From contig JAQBQB010000005.1 in NCBI GenBank assembly GCA_028287235.1, positions 39,300 through 103,299 on the forward strand: a stretch of 64,000 nucleotides of DNA, in the 5' to 3' direction. This DNA comes from Gemmatimonadota bacterium. GTDB lineage: Bacteria; Gemmatimonadota; Gemmatimonadetes; Gemmatimonadales; Gemmatimonadaceae. The position numbers and the translations under genes are program-made. Position 1 is the first letter of the stretch, and the number at the start of each line of letters is the position of its first letter. A model generated the notes under the pieces. The model did not search any database. It was not told the origin of the DNA and saw only the letters and a program-made list of their open reading frames with translations. Below, piece after piece: positions 51,819-63,133 of the stretch.

Positions 51819-51989
51819 ATGCAGCACATCGTCAATTTCTTCAGAGAAGAAGATGGACTCGCGGTCACCGAATATGGGCTCTTGCTGGCGATCGTGGCGG
51901 TCGCTGTCGTCGCGGTGATCAAGACGTTCGGCACGAAGCTGACGGGCCTGTTCTCCAGCGCCACCACCGCGCTGCCCGCCACGCCGTAA
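51819..51989 (+). CDS. flp: Flp-family type IVb pilin
   Basis: 56-residue prepilin with a GGAGGA Shine-Dalgarno four bases before the ATG. Short basic/acidic leader, cleavage after Gly13 (REEDG), mature N-terminus LAVTEYGLLLAIVAVAVVAVI with Glu at +5 and adjacent Tyr, as in Flp pilins. It polymerises into the adhesive Flp pilus fibre after cleavage by the CpaA peptidase encoded next. Confidence 0.93.
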   Translation: MQHIVNFFREEDGLAVTEYGLLLAIVAVAVVAVIKTFGTKLTGLFSSATTALPATP

Positions 51990-52033
51990 GCAGCATGTCG
52001 CGGCGCTGACCGCGCGTCGCCGGTGTCACTGCC

Positions 52034-52567
52034 ATGTTCGCGCAGACAACCGGAACGATGATTGCCGGGGGGATCTACACGATCCTCCTCGCGATCGCCG
52101 CCGTCTCGGACTTTCGCACGCGGCGCATTCCGAATCGTGTCTGCCTCGCGCTGTTGGCCGGCGGGATCGCCTACTCGGTGGAGACGCTCGGTGCCCCACG
52201 CGGGTTGGGCTTCGCGATTGGCGGCGTGATCGTCGGGTTCACGATCTGGATTCCATTCTATGCGCTGCGCTGGCTCGGCGCGGGCGACGTGAAGCTCGTC
52301 GCGGCGGCCGGCGCGTGGCTGGGGTCGATCGGCGCGTTGCGCGCATCGGCCGTCGGTGCCGCGGTCGGCGGAGGGTTGAGTCTCGCGGTCATGCTGTGGC
52401 AGCGAAGCCCCAAGCGCGTCGCCGCCGATGTGCTTCTGCTCTTCAATACTATTCGCCGCCGTCCCATGAGCCTTCGCGTTCGGATGGACACGACCGACCA
52501 GCAGCTGATGCCGTACGGTGTCGCGCTCGCCGTTGGTGCGTTGTTCGCCGCCTGGTTCAATCGGTGA
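52034..52567 (+). CDS. cpaA: Type IV prepilin peptidase of the Tad system
   Basis: 177 residues, about six membrane helices. Both catalytic aspartates are present: Asp26 (AAVSDFRTRRIPN) and the GxGD motif at 83-86 (WLGAGDVKLV). It lacks the N-terminal methylase domain, as expected for CpaA/TadV. It processes Flp and the TadE/TadG pseudopilins. Confidence 0.92.
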   Translation: MFAQTTGTMIAGGIYTILLAIAAVSDFRTRRIPNRVCLALLAGGIAYSVETLGAPRGLGFAIGGVIVGFTIWIPFYALRWLGAGDVKLVAAAGAWLGSIGALRASAVGAAVGGGLSLAVMLWQRSPKRVAADVLLLFNTIRRRPMSLRVRMDTTDQQLMPYGVALAVGALFAAWFNR

Positions 52568-52572
52568 GATGA

Positions 52573-52998
52573 ATGCCGCGCCTCGGGTGCCTCGCTTTTC
52601 GTCGTGATGAAGACGGCGCCGTCGCGGTCGAGTTCGCGCTCGTCGTGCCGGTGTTCCTGCTGATGGTGTTCGGCATCGTCGACCTGGGCCGGGCCTACTA
52701 CACGGTCAACAATCTCGTGAGCGCCGCTCGCGAAGGAGCGCGCTACGCGTCGGTGTTGCCCGATCCCACGGCGATCGCCGACAGCGTGCGGCTCGTCGTG
52801 GCGAACACCGGCAACGGGCTCGGTGCCGGCGCGATTCCGTCGAGCCTCGTGGACGTTGCGGTGGATCGCACGCTGAATACCGTCACCGTGACGGTACGCA
52901 ACTATCCGTTCAAGCTCATCACGCCGTTTGCCGGCACCATCGGACGCTCGACGATCCTGATGTCGAAGTCGGCCACGTTCCATTGGGAGCACTCGTGA
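52573..52998 (+). CDS. tadE: TadE-like pseudopilin
   Basis: 141 residues. Prepilin-type N-terminus with Gly15 and Glu at +5 (DEDGAVAVEFALVVPVFLLM), followed by DLGRAYYTVNNLVSAAREGARYAS, the TadE signature. It is a minor pilin of the Flp pilus. Five bases after cpaA; its stop overlaps the cpaB GTG. Confidence 0.9.
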   Translation: MPRLGCLAFRRDEDGAVAVEFALVVPVFLLMVFGIVDLGRAYYTVNNLVSAAREGARYASVLPDPTAIADSVRLVVANTGNGLGAGAIPSSLVDVAVDRTLNTVTVTVRNYPFKLITPFAGTIGRSTILMSKSATFHWEHS

Positions 52999-53912
52999 GA
53001 CGGCCGGGAGTGAAGAGCGTGTTCTACGCCGCCATCGTCGTGGCGGGAATCGCGACCATCGGTGCATACCGCGCGCTGCAAGCGACGCGCGTGCATGACG
53101 ACTCGAAGGCGCGGCTCGTGGTCGTCGCGTCGCGCGACGTGCCGGAGGGCACCGAGGTGGGCCGCGACGCCGTGCAGATCATGCGGTGGCCGACGCAGAT
53201 ACTGCCGTCCGGTGCCTACGCGTCCATCGATTCCGTGGCGGGGCGCGTAAGTCGCTCGCAGATTTTTGCCGGTGATCCCGTCACGACGAGCCGGCTCGCG
53301 CCGCGCGGCAGTGGAGGCGGCCTCGAGGTGAAGATCACGCCCGGGAAGCGCGCCATGGCCGTTCCGATCAGCGATGTCGCGGGATTCGGCTCGTTGATTC
53401 AACCGAACGCACGCGTCGACGTGCTGGTCACGCTGCGGCCGGAGCTCAACAGCATGCGGCAGGTCTCCAAGCTGTTTCTCGAGAACGTTCGCGTGCTCTC
53501 GGTGGGGAACAGACTACAGCGGGGCGACGACGGCAGGCCGTCGCAGGCATCGAGCGCGACGCTCGAGGTGACGCCGAGTGAGGCCGAGCGGCTCGCCGTG
53601 GCCGGAACGCAGGGGAGCATTCAACTCGTGCTGCGCGGCTTCGGCGATCCCGACAGCGCGCGCACGTCTGGGGCGAGCACGTCGGACATCCTGCAACAGC
53701 TGCACAATGCGCCCACGGTCGACGTCGCCGCTGACGCTCCAAGTCCGCGGCCGATAGCGCGAAACACCGAAGCGCGCCGCGCGATCGCCGACGTGCCGCG
53801 CGTACCCGTCGCATCGACGGCGGGGCGCGACTCGACGGTGATCCGTGTCTACCGTGGAACGAAGGTCGAACAACAAACGGTCGGCCGCGACAGCGCTCGG
53901 CGGCGCCCATGA
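52995..53912 (+). CDS. cpaB: Flp pilus assembly protein CpaB (RcpC)
   Basis: 305 residues from a GTG overlapping the tadE stop (GGGAG six bases upstream). One N-terminal membrane helix (SVFYAAIVVAGIATIGAY), an SAF-like domain (VVASRDVPEGTEVGRDAV, GGLEVKITPGKRAMAVPI) and the RcpC domain (LIQPNARVDVLVTL, LEVTPSEAERLAVAGTQGSI), then a disordered basic end. A periplasmic gating or stabilising partner of the secretin. Confidence 0.92.
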   Translation: MRRPGVKSVFYAAIVVAGIATIGAYRALQATRVHDDSKARLVVVASRDVPEGTEVGRDAVQIMRWPTQILPSGAYASIDSVAGRVSRSQIFAGDPVTTSRLAPRGSGGGLEVKITPGKRAMAVPISDVAGFGSLIQPNARVDVLVTLRPELNSMRQVSKLFLENVRVLSVGNRLQRGDDGRPSQASSATLEVTPSEAERLAVAGTQGSIQLVLRGFGDPDSARTSGASTSDILQQLHNAPTVDVAADAPSPRPIARNTEARRAIADVPRVPVASTAGRDSTVIRVYRGTKVEQQTVGRDSARRRP

Positions 53913-55090
53913 GCATTCGTCGCTATGCGGCCGCCGCGCTCTTGCTCGCCGTATCCGTCATGACGGCCGCAGGCCAGGCCGCGGACGTCATCTCTCCGAT
54001 CAGTCTATCGGTGGGGCGCTCGTTTCCGGTCTCGACCCAGAGCGCGATCATCCGCGTCTCGGTGGCGAACCCCGAGGTGGCGGACGTGATCATCGTCGCC
54101 GAGCGCGAGCTGGTGATCAACGGGCGCACGCGCGGAGAGACGGACGCCATCATCTGGACGCAGGGCGGCTCGCGGCTGCACTACCGCGTGGTCGTGCACA
54201 CGTCGGGCGATCAGATGCAGGTCGTGCTCTACATGCGCTTCGCCGAAGTGCGGCGCGACTTCCTGCAGCAGCTCGGTGTGTCGGCGAAATACCAGGATAA
54301 GAACACGCGCGTCGGCACCGGGAACCTGCGCGACGACAACTCCGTCACCACCGATCCCGCCACGGGGCAGCAAAAGCTGGCGCTGTCGCAGACGGGCAAT
54401 TTCCTCACGGTGTTGTCGAACCTCGGCACCGACCGTCTCCTCGCGCTGCTCGAGGCCGAGGAGATGCGCGGGCTCGCGCGCACGCTCGCCGAGCCGAACG
54501 TGATGGCGGGGAACCGGGAGTGGGGAACCTTCCACGCCGGCGGCGAGCTGCCGGTTCCGATCGCGCAGACCGCCGGCCTCGGGGGCCAGACCGGGCAGGC
54601 GATCACGATCATGTGGCGGCCGTTCGGCGTGCAGATGCGGTTCATGGGCGAGATCGTATCCGACAGCCTGATCCGGCTCACCGACACGCTCGAGGTCTCC
54701 GATCTCGACTACAACAACGCGATCACGCTGTCGGGCTTCCGCGTGCCGGCGCTCCGCACGCGACGCGTGGAAAGCACGCTCGACGTGCGCCGCAACCAGA
54801 GCCTCATCATCTCCGGCCTGTTCAACAGCGCGGACACGAAGACGAAGACAGGCGTGCCGTACCTCATGAACATTCCGATCCTCGGCGCGCTCTTCTCGAG
54901 CCAGAGCTTTCAGCGCGCCGAGTCGGAGCTGATCGTCGTCGTGACGCCGGTCGTCGTCGATCCCATGCGCGCGCGCCTCGTCGATCTCGCGGCGCCGCCC
55001 GACACGACGCTGCCCGGCGCGAAGGCGGCGCTCACGCGGCCGTCGAGCGTGTCGACGGGCGCGCCCGTTCCGCCTCCGAAGAAACCATGA
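53909..55090 (+). CDS. cpaC: Tad secretin CpaC (RcpA)
   Basis: 393 residues with signal peptide. N-terminal pilus-assembly domain (SLSVGRSFPVSTQSAIIRVSV split as VGRSFPVS and VANPEVADVIIV) and a C-terminal secretin domain (LARTLAEPNVMAGN, FHAGGELPVPI, IRLTDTLEVSDLDYNNA, LDVRRNQSLIISGL, MNIPILGALFSSQSF). It forms the outer-membrane pore for the pilus. Start overlaps the cpaB stop (ATGA). Shorter than many CpaC proteins. Confidence 0.93.
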   Translation: MSIRRYAAAALLLAVSVMTAAGQAADVISPISLSVGRSFPVSTQSAIIRVSVANPEVADVIIVAERELVINGRTRGETDAIIWTQGGSRLHYRVVVHTSGDQMQVVLYMRFAEVRRDFLQQLGVSAKYQDKNTRVGTGNLRDDNSVTTDPATGQQKLALSQTGNFLTVLSNLGTDRLLALLEAEEMRGLARTLAEPNVMAGNREWGTFHAGGELPVPIAQTAGLGGQTGQAITIMWRPFGVQMRFMGEIVSDSLIRLTDTLEVSDLDYNNAITLSGFRVPALRTRRVESTLDVRRNQSLIISGLFNSADTKTKTGVPYLMNIPILGALFSSQSFQRAESELIVVVTPVVVDPMRARLVDLAAPPDTTLPGAKAALTRPSSVSTGAPVPPPKKP

Positions 55091-55109
55091 CGACCGAGGA
55101 GACGGGCTG

Positions 55110-56318
55110 ATGAGCCGCACCGCGCTGATCGTCGGCGAGGCGGCCGGTTCGCTCGACGACGCGAACGCGGTCCTGCGCCGCTTCGGGTTCGCCACGGCCG
55201 ATCGCGCGTCCACGATGTCCGACGCGATCGGCATGGTGCGAGACGGGCATTATGATTTGCTCATCCTTCCGTTGCAGGACCTGTCGGCGCAGCAGCTCGC
55301 CGCCCTGGAGCGCGAGGTGCGGCGCGACCGCTTCACCTTCGTCATCGGCACGGCGCCCGTCGCCGACTCCGATCTGATCCTGCGCGCGCTCCGCAGCGGT
55401 GTGCACGAGTTTCTCGTCGCACCGCCGCCGTCGTCGGAGCTCGCCACGGCCATCGACCGGCTCATGCGCCGGCTGCCGTCGTCGACACCACAGGGTGAAG
55501 TCATCGCCGTCTACAGCGCCAAGGGCGGGCTCGGCACGACGACGATCGCCATCAATCTGGCGCATGCCATCGCGCGCAACCGTGCCGAGGCCCGGGTCGC
55601 CATCGCCGATCTCGACCCGACCGACAGCGACCTGCGCGTGTTTCTGAATTTGCCGAGTGCGTACGACATCGGCGATCTGCTGGCGAAGCTCGACCGGCTC
55701 GACGCCGACCTGCTCGATTCCCTGCTCACGCCAATTCCGAGCGGCATTTGGGCATTGCCGGGTCCCGACGACCCGGAGCTCGACGATCAAATCGACAGCT
55801 CGACGATGGGCGCGATCATCGAGCGGCTGCGCTCGCACTTCGCGTTCACGGTGCTCGACTGCGAGCACCATCTCAGCGAGCGGACGCTTGCGGCCATGGA
55901 CGCCGCCGACCGCATCGTGCTCGTCACGCAGCTCAACGTCGCCGCGCTCAAGAGCACGCAGAAGACTCTGGGGCTCTGCCGCCGCCTCGGCTATCGCGAC
56001 GAGAAGGTCGCTGTCGTCGTCAACCGGCACGACCCGGCCGACCTGCTGCGCCGGCGCGATGCGGCGGAGGTGCTGACCTGCGAAGTGTTCTTCAGCCTGC
56101 CGAACGACTACCAGCTCACACAGGCGGCGCTCACGCAGGGCGTGCCGGTCGCCGCGGTGGATGCCGGCGCCGAGCTCTCGCGCGACTTCGCCAAGCTGGC
56201 GGCGAAGCTCGGCGGTGGCGCATCGGCGACCGAGCGTCCGATGGGCGCACGCACGAGCGATCCGGGCAGCGATTCCAAGATCGGCCGCCTGTTTGGCGGA
56301 TTGCTAAGGAAGGCCTGA
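55110..56318 (+). CDS. cpaE: CpaE/TadZ-like localisation ATPase
   Basis: 402 residues. N-terminal receiver-like domain (1-125) that lacks a normal phospho-acceptor, then a MinD/ParA-like ATPase with deviant Walker A (AVYSAKGGLGTTT, Lys138) and ADLDPTDSD. TadZ/CpaE proteins place the Tad machine at a cell pole. A Ser/Thr-rich tail (375-402) follows. It begins 19 bases after cpaC. Confidence 0.92.
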   Translation: MSRTALIVGEAAGSLDDANAVLRRFGFATADRASTMSDAIGMVRDGHYDLLILPLQDLSAQQLAALEREVRRDRFTFVIGTAPVADSDLILRALRSGVHEFLVAPPPSSELATAIDRLMRRLPSSTPQGEVIAVYSAKGGLGTTTIAINLAHAIARNRAEARVAIADLDPTDSDLRVFLNLPSAYDIGDLLAKLDRLDADLLDSLLTPIPSGIWALPGPDDPELDDQIDSSTMGAIIERLRSHFAFTVLDCEHHLSERTLAAMDAADRIVLVTQLNVAALKSTQKTLGLCRRLGYRDEKVAVVVNRHDPADLLRRRDAAEVLTCEVFFSLPNDYQLTQAALTQGVPVAAVDAGAELSRDFAKLAAKLGGGASATERPMGARTSDPGSDSKIGRLFGGLLRKA

Positions 56319-56319
56319 C

Positions 56320-58277
<1,958 letters not shown>

Positions 58278-58281
<4 letters not shown>

Positions 58282-59228
58282 CGATTCTCTTCCTGCTCGG
58301 CGTGTTCGTCGCTACGGTCAGTCTGTTCGTCGGCGTGTATCTGTGGATCGACCAGGGGCGTCTCGCGGCGGTGGAGACGGCGAAAGGCCGGTTCAAGGCC
58401 CACGTCTCGCCACGCGACCTGCCCAAGATTCTCCGAGACATGCGCGTCAGCGAGCTCGCCGTGCTGGAGCGGCTGCTCGACGGACGCGCGATCACGGCAA
58501 GGCTCGAGTACTCGCTGCGCATGGCCGGCGTGTCGATGCGCCCGGGGAAATTCCTCAGCGCCGTGGCGATCGCCGCGCTGTGCGGCATCATCGTAGGCTC
58601 GATGGGTGGATTCCCCTTGGCGATGCTCGGCCTCGCCGCGGGTGCGTATGCGCCATTCAGCTGGCTCGGCAACAAGAGACGCCGGCGGCGGTTGGCATTC
58701 GAGGATCAGCTCCCCGAAGCGATCGATATGCTGGTGAGCGCCACGCGTGCCGGCTACTCGCTACAGATGGCGATGAAGTTCATCGGCGACGAGCTGGCCG
58801 CGCCGCTCGGACCCGAGTTCACGCGCTTCTACGACGAGCAGCGGCTGGGCATGGACGTTCGCGCGGCGTTGTTGTCGCTCCAGGCTCGCATCGACAGCAC
58901 CGATCTCAAGATGTTCGTGACGGCGCTGCTCGTGCAGCGCGACACGGGCGGCAACCTCGCCGAGGTGTTGGGCAACATCGCCGACGTGATTCGCCAGCGC
59001 GGCGACATGCACAGGCAAATCGACACGCTGACTGCCGAGTCGAAGATGTCGGCGCGGATTCTCGCGGCGCTGCCGATGCTCGCGTTCGGCGCGATTCTCT
59101 TTCTCGATCCGCAGTTCCTGCAACCGATGATCGTGCAGCCGATGGGCCGCTTCATGCTCGCATACGCGACGCTGTCGGTGGTGATCGGCTACTGGCTATT
59201 GATGAAAATGGCGCGGATCGATTTCTGA
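58278..59228 (+). CDS. tadB: Tad inner-membrane platform protein TadB
   Basis: 316 residues, start overlapping the cpaF stop (ATGA). GspF-like domain: EDQLPEAIDMLVSATRAGYSLQMAM, GMDVRAALLSLQARI and ALLVQRDTGGNLAEVLGNIADVI, flanked by membrane helices at the N-terminus (4-24), 92-125 and C-terminus. It works with TadC and CpaF in the inner membrane. Confidence 0.92.
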
Positions 59229-59255
59229 TCGCGGCGTCTGACCTGACCGTCTGAT

Positions 59256-60161
59256 ATGGCGTTTCTCGCGTTTACTTTCGTCGGCATCATCGGCCTGATC
59301 GTGGCCGGATATGCGCTCGTCGTCGATCAGCGCCGTAAGGCGGTGCTCGAGCGGGCGTTCGGCGACGCGTCGGGGGAGTCGTCGTCGGCGCTGCTCTCGC
59401 CGCCGCCGAGCCCGATGTCGGAACGCCTGCGCGCGCTCGTGGGCCGTGTGGCGCCCGCGGGATGGATCTCCGACGATGCCGTACGCGAGCGAATGCTTCG
59501 CGCCGGCCGAGAAGACGAGGAGGCGTTGGTGCATTACGCCGCGACGCGGATGGTGCTCGTGGTGGTGATGCCCGTCGCGGCGCTGCTCATCATGGGCGTG
59601 CATTCGCTGCTCGGCTTCCTGATGACGGTGCTGCTCGGCGCCGCCGCCGGATGGATCACGCCGGCCGCGCTGCTCGACGGGCAGATTCGCCGGCGGCAGG
59701 ATCGCATTCGCGCCGCGATTCCCGACACGCTCGACCTGATGCTGGTGTGCGTCGAGGCCGGCATCAGCCTGGAGTCGGCAATGATGCGGGTGTCGCGCGA
59801 GATGGCCGGTGTGCACCCCGACATGTCGTACGAGCTGGCCGTTGCGTTGCGGCGCATGAAGGCCGGCATGACCCGCGACGACGCGCTGCGCGCGCTCTAT
59901 TCGCGCACCGGCGTGGAGGAGCTTCGGTCGGTCGCCGCCAACATCGTCCAGAGCGAGCGGTGGGGCACAGGTATCGCCCGCGTACTGCGCATGACGGCGG
60001 ACACGCTTCGCCGTCGTCGCCGTCAGCTCGCCGAAAAGCGGGCGCAGACGGTTGCCGTGAAGATGACGCTGCCGCTCGTGCTGATGATTCTGCCGTCGCT
60101 GTTCATCGCCCTGCTCGGCCCCACGGTGATCTCGCTCATCCAAACGTTCGGGTCGCAATAG
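59256..60161 (+). CDS. tadC: Tad inner-membrane platform protein TadC
   Basis: 301 residues. Second GspF-like protein: AAIPDTLDLMLVCVEAGISLESAMMRV, MTRDDALRALYSRTGVEEL and IVQSERWGTGIARVL, with membrane helices at 3-23, 97-135 and 270-295. Forms the platform with TadB. It ends directly before the tadG ATG (no gap). Confidence 0.92.
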   Translation: MAFLAFTFVGIIGLIVAGYALVVDQRRKAVLERAFGDASGESSSALLSPPPSPMSERLRALVGRVAPAGWISDDAVRERMLRAGREDEEALVHYAATRMVLVVVMPVAALLIMGVHSLLGFLMTVLLGAAAGWITPAALLDGQIRRRQDRIRAAIPDTLDLMLVCVEAGISLESAMMRVSREMAGVHPDMSYELAVALRRMKAGMTRDDALRALYSRTGVEELRSVAANIVQSERWGTGIARVLRMTADTLRRRRRQLAEKRAQTVAVKMTLPLVLMILPSLFIALLGPTVISLIQTFGSQ

Positions 60162-61223
60162 ATGCGACGGAAGGTGGCACGGCCCCGATTCAAGGCGCGA
60201 CTCGAGGCACGCCGCGGCTCGATCCTCGTGCTCACGGCCGTGATGCTCACGGCGCTCATGGTGGTCGGCGCGCTGGCGATCGACGTGAGCCGGATGTACG
60301 TGGTTCGGAACGAAGCCCAGACGGCCGCGGATGCGGCCGCCCTCGCCGCGGCGGCGCAGCTATCGAAAGACCCACTGCAATCGGCGGCCGTGGCGTCGAC
60401 GCTGGCGGCGGCGAACAACACCATCGACGGGCCGGTGACAGTGAGCTCGGTGACGTTCGGATCGTGGGACGACTCGAAGCGGCTCTTCACGGCGAACGCG
60501 GACCCGAAGAAGAGCAACGCCGTCAAGGTGATCGTGGGCCGGCAGGCGAGCTTCACGTTCGGCGGCGCGGTGACGAAGGCGTATCCCACCGTTGGCGCGA
60601 CGTCGATCGCGTACTCGCCTCCGGTGCTGGCGCCATGCGCGAACCCCTGGGCCATTCCGTATTACTCGCTGATGCGCTCGCTCGGCAAAGGCGACAACGC
60701 GCCGATCACGGCCGCGGAGATCACTGCGGCGCGCGACACCGTGGGGACGCATCGCAAGGGGATCGCGATTCAGCTACAGCCGACCAACGCGCCAAGCTCC
60801 ACGTGGACGTTGTTGTCGACCATGCATCAAGGCAATACGGGCGGCGGCACGTCGCCGTCGAGCTGCAACCATCTCCTCATCGGTCCGACGAATTGGATTG
60901 AGTTCGCGATGATGATGATCGTGGCGCTGATCGAGGGGCAGCAGATCTGCCGGACCGTCGCTGCCAACGTCTGCTACAACGCGAACGGTCGAGTCGGCGT
61001 GCCGATGGCCTTCCCCGTGTGGCAGCCGCCCGCCGACGTGTCGTCGACGACGACGGTTTCGGTCTCGTACATTGCGCTCGTCATGGTGACTGGCGTGTCG
61101 TTCGGGTCGAGTTGGGATCAGTGGAGCTTGACCGGATTCATCTACGACATTTTTCCTACGGGAACGGGACCACCCGGCGCGCCGACTGCCGCGCCAGGTG
61201 GTCCCGCGATGCTCGTGCGTTGA
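60162..61223 (+). CDS. tadG: TadG-like pilus protein
   Basis: 353 residues. Basic leader then a TadE/TadG-type hydrophobic start (RRGSILVLTAVMLTALMVVGALAIDVSR) followed by VVRNEAQTAADAAALAAA, the usual TadG helix; the rest is periplasmic with several cysteines (APCANPW, PSSCNHLL, GQQICRTVAANVCYN). It lacks a recognisable VWA domain. Last gene of the Tad run. Its last codons overlap a long hairpin. Confidence 0.85.
   Translation: MRRKVARPRFKARLEARRGSILVLTAVMLTALMVVGALAIDVSRMYVVRNEAQTAADAAALAAAAQLSKDPLQSAAVASTLAAANNTIDGPVTVSSVTFGSWDDSKRLFTANADPKKSNAVKVIVGRQASFTFGGAVTKAYPTVGATSIAYSPPVLAPCANPWAIPYYSLMRSLGKGDNAPITAAEITAARDTVGTHRKGIAIQLQPTNAPSSTWTLLSTMHQGNTGGGTSPSSCNHLLIGPTNWIEFAMMMIVALIEGQQICRTVAANVCYNANGRVGVPMAFPVWQPPADVSSTTTVSVSYIALVMVTGVSFGSSWDQWSLTGFIYDIFPTGTGPPGAPTAAPGGPAMLVR
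61165..61206 (+). terminator. Long hairpin at the end of the Tad operon
   Basis: CGGGACCACC/GGTGGTCCCG plus inner GGCGCG/CGCGCC give about 16 pairs with one mismatch (61165-61206), inside the last tadG codons. No T-run follows, so termination would need Rho, or the stem protects the mRNA end. Confidence 0.4.
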
Positions 61224-61232
61224 GCGCGTGCG

Positions 61233-62000
61233 TTAGTGCAGTGCGCTGAACTCGCCCAGACAGGCTTTCGCGCCGCCGTCGAGACCGGTGCTGAAGTTCT
61301 GCTGGCGCTGCTCCTTCGTGCCGTGGCTCTGGCGTGAGAGGCGTGCCAGAATCATCGCGTCGCGCCGCGCGTTGCCGGTCGGCTCGGGCGTCGGATCGCC
61401 GGCGAGCGACATGCCGTAGAACGCTTCCTCGAGATCGCCCTTCTCGAGCGACTTGTCGCGCTGCGCCTGCTGCGCGAACGCCCCGGCGAGACAGTCCGCC
61501 GTGGATTCGTTTTCGTACGAGTTGCGCGACCGGTGGCCGAGCTGCATCGCGACCGCATGTCCCATCTCGTGCGCAATGATGCCGATGCCGGCCATGTCGC
61601 CGTCGGTGCCGAGCGAATTGGCGGCGAGCTTCGTCATGCCCGCCACGAACACCTCGTCGTAGTAGATCGTGTTGTTCCCCGAGCAATACTGCGCGTTGTT
61701 CGGGTAGATCGCGCCGCACGCGGTCATCACCGCGCCGGTGTAGCGCGCGATGCGCGGCGTGGTGAACGGCTCGCCGATCTGCTTGAAGTCGTTCGTCCAC
61801 ATCGTGACGAGCGCACCGTACGCCGACGCGAGCTTCTGGTTCGACGCGTCGACGTCGGCCGCGGTGACGCGCACGGCCGGCGGTCCCGACGGATCGTCGT
61901 TCGTCTGCGCGGCGAATGCCGTCGCGAAAGGAGTTGTGATCGAGGCGGAGAGAAACGCCACCGCGGCCAAGCGGCGGCGCAGGCTATGAGCGTTTGTCAT
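61233..62000 (-). CDS. Secreted neutral zinc metallopeptidase (YpfJ-like)
   Basis: 255 residues with a signal peptide (LAAVAFLSASITTPFATAFA) and GGAGG before the ATG. Zincin motif HEMGH (144-148) with the third ligand Glu165 in NESTADCLAGAF, as in the YpfJ/PF04228 group. Conserved cysteines (TACGAIYPNNAQYC, ADC) probably form disulfides. Shorter N-terminus than YpfJ. Substrate unknown. Convergent with the Tad operon. Confidence 0.88.
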   Translation of the reverse strand: MTNAHSLRRRLAAVAFLSASITTPFATAFAAQTNDDPSGPPAVRVTAADVDASNQKLASAYGALVTMWTNDFKQIGEPFTTPRIARYTGAVMTACGAIYPNNAQYCSGNNTIYYDEVFVAGMTKLAANSLGTDGDMAGIGIIAHEMGHAVAMQLGHRSRNSYENESTADCLAGAFAQQAQRDKSLEKGDLEEAFYGMSLAGDPTPEPTGNARRDAMILARLSRQSHGTKEQRQQNFSTGLDGGAKACLGEFSALH

Positions 62001-62092
62001 CGTTGTTACCTCCGGGTTGTACTACCCCGGAACCCACCAGCTTGTTGCGACCGTTCGGCCGCCTCAGCCGTATCCGCCGCCGCCGTACGGGC

Positions 62093-63013
62093 TCAGTCGA
62101 ACTCGACGCGCGGCTCGGCCTGCTCCGCACCGACCTGTCCACGGCGGATGTCCGCCCTCGCGTAGCTCTCTCCGCGAATGGGATGGCCCACCGCGCGCCG
62201 CAGCATTGTGAGTTGGCCGACGTGCGTGAGCGCGTCGGCAATCGGACCCTGGAACAATTTCTCCGTGTTGCCGTGGAGCGACGCACCGCTCGCGATGTAT
62301 TCGTCGAGCGACCCGAGGCCGGCGAAGAAGCGCGCGACGTCGTCGTCCCATGCGCCGGGGAGTTTCGCTACCCAGCGTTGCTCGCCGCGCGCCATCCATC
62401 CCGCCCAATCGAACAGATCGCCAATGTGTGCCAACACCTCGGCGGGCGTACGCGACGTGGGCGACACGCGATACGTCGCGAAGTCGGACGGCGCGCCGCG
62501 CAACGCTTTGCCGCCGCGATAGGCCAGCGTGGCGATGGCGTGACGCAGCATCTCCCGGCCCGTGAGCTCGGTGGCCGCGCTCCGCGTCATATACTCGGCG
62601 ACGCCATCCGTGCCGCCGCCCATCACCGTGTCGACGTACGCGTCGCGCTCCGCCGCGATGACTTGCAGGTCCCACACGCATACCGACTCGCCGCCGCGCG
62701 CCACCCGCCACGCCTTGCCTGCCACGCGCTCGCGCACGAACACGCGCAGCGGCAGCTCGTTCTCGCGATCCCACCAGGCGAGCACGACATAGTCGACGTC
62801 GCGCCCCTGATGGAGAATCACGAATCCGGCGCCGGGGCGGTCGGCGGTCTTCGCCGGCGATGGGAGCTCGCGGAGCGCCGCGGCGAGGCCGCCGTCGAAG
62901 CGCGGTCGGTTGAACGCCGAGTCGCCGAAAACGATGGAGTACACCTTGAGCTGCCAGCCCTCGTGGCCGATGGGCTCGAGCAGAACGATGGGACGCGGTG
63001 AATATGGTTGCAT
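62093..63013 (-). CDS. Two-domain protein with C-terminal DinB-like domain
   Basis: 306 residues. The first 130 residues are a separate alpha/beta domain (EGWQLKVYSIVFGDSA, ADRPGAGFVILHQGRDVDYVVLAWWDRENELPL) that I do not recognise. The second part reads as a DinB four-helix bundle: TGREMLRHAIATLAYRGG, TPAEVLAHIGDLFDWAGWM and DALTHVGQLTMLRRAVG, with histidines in matching places. The combination suggests a small-molecule-binding domain joined to a metal-dependent transferase, but this is inference. Confidence 0.7.
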   Translation of the reverse strand: MQPYSPRPIVLLEPIGHEGWQLKVYSIVFGDSAFNRPRFDGGLAAALRELPSPAKTADRPGAGFVILHQGRDVDYVVLAWWDRENELPLRVFVRERVAGKAWRVARGGESVCVWDLQVIAAERDAYVDTVMGGGTDGVAEYMTRSAATELTGREMLRHAIATLAYRGGKALRGAPSDFATYRVSPTSRTPAEVLAHIGDLFDWAGWMARGEQRWVAKLPGAWDDDVARFFAGLGSLDEYIASGASLHGNTEKLFQGPIADALTHVGQLTMLRRAVGHPIRGESYARADIRRGQVGAEQAEPRVEFD

Positions 63014-63076
63014 AGTTCACTCAAATTCCCAAGTGCCGCGGCATTTGTCGAGGGCGGTGGCACTGCCCCCCCACGA

Positions 63077-63110
63077 CGAGAGGGCTCCGCAGCGTCGCGG
63101 AGCCCTCTCG
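63077..63110. terminator. Perfect 13-bp hairpin, terminator-like
   Basis: CGAGAGGGCTCCG (63077-63089) and CGGAGCCCTCTCG (63098-63110) pair fully with an eight-base loop, 23 bases after the stop of the RAMA-like gene. No T-run on either strand. Confidence 0.5.
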
Positions 63111-63133
63111 TGTTCCCGGCAGCGTGCGGTGAA

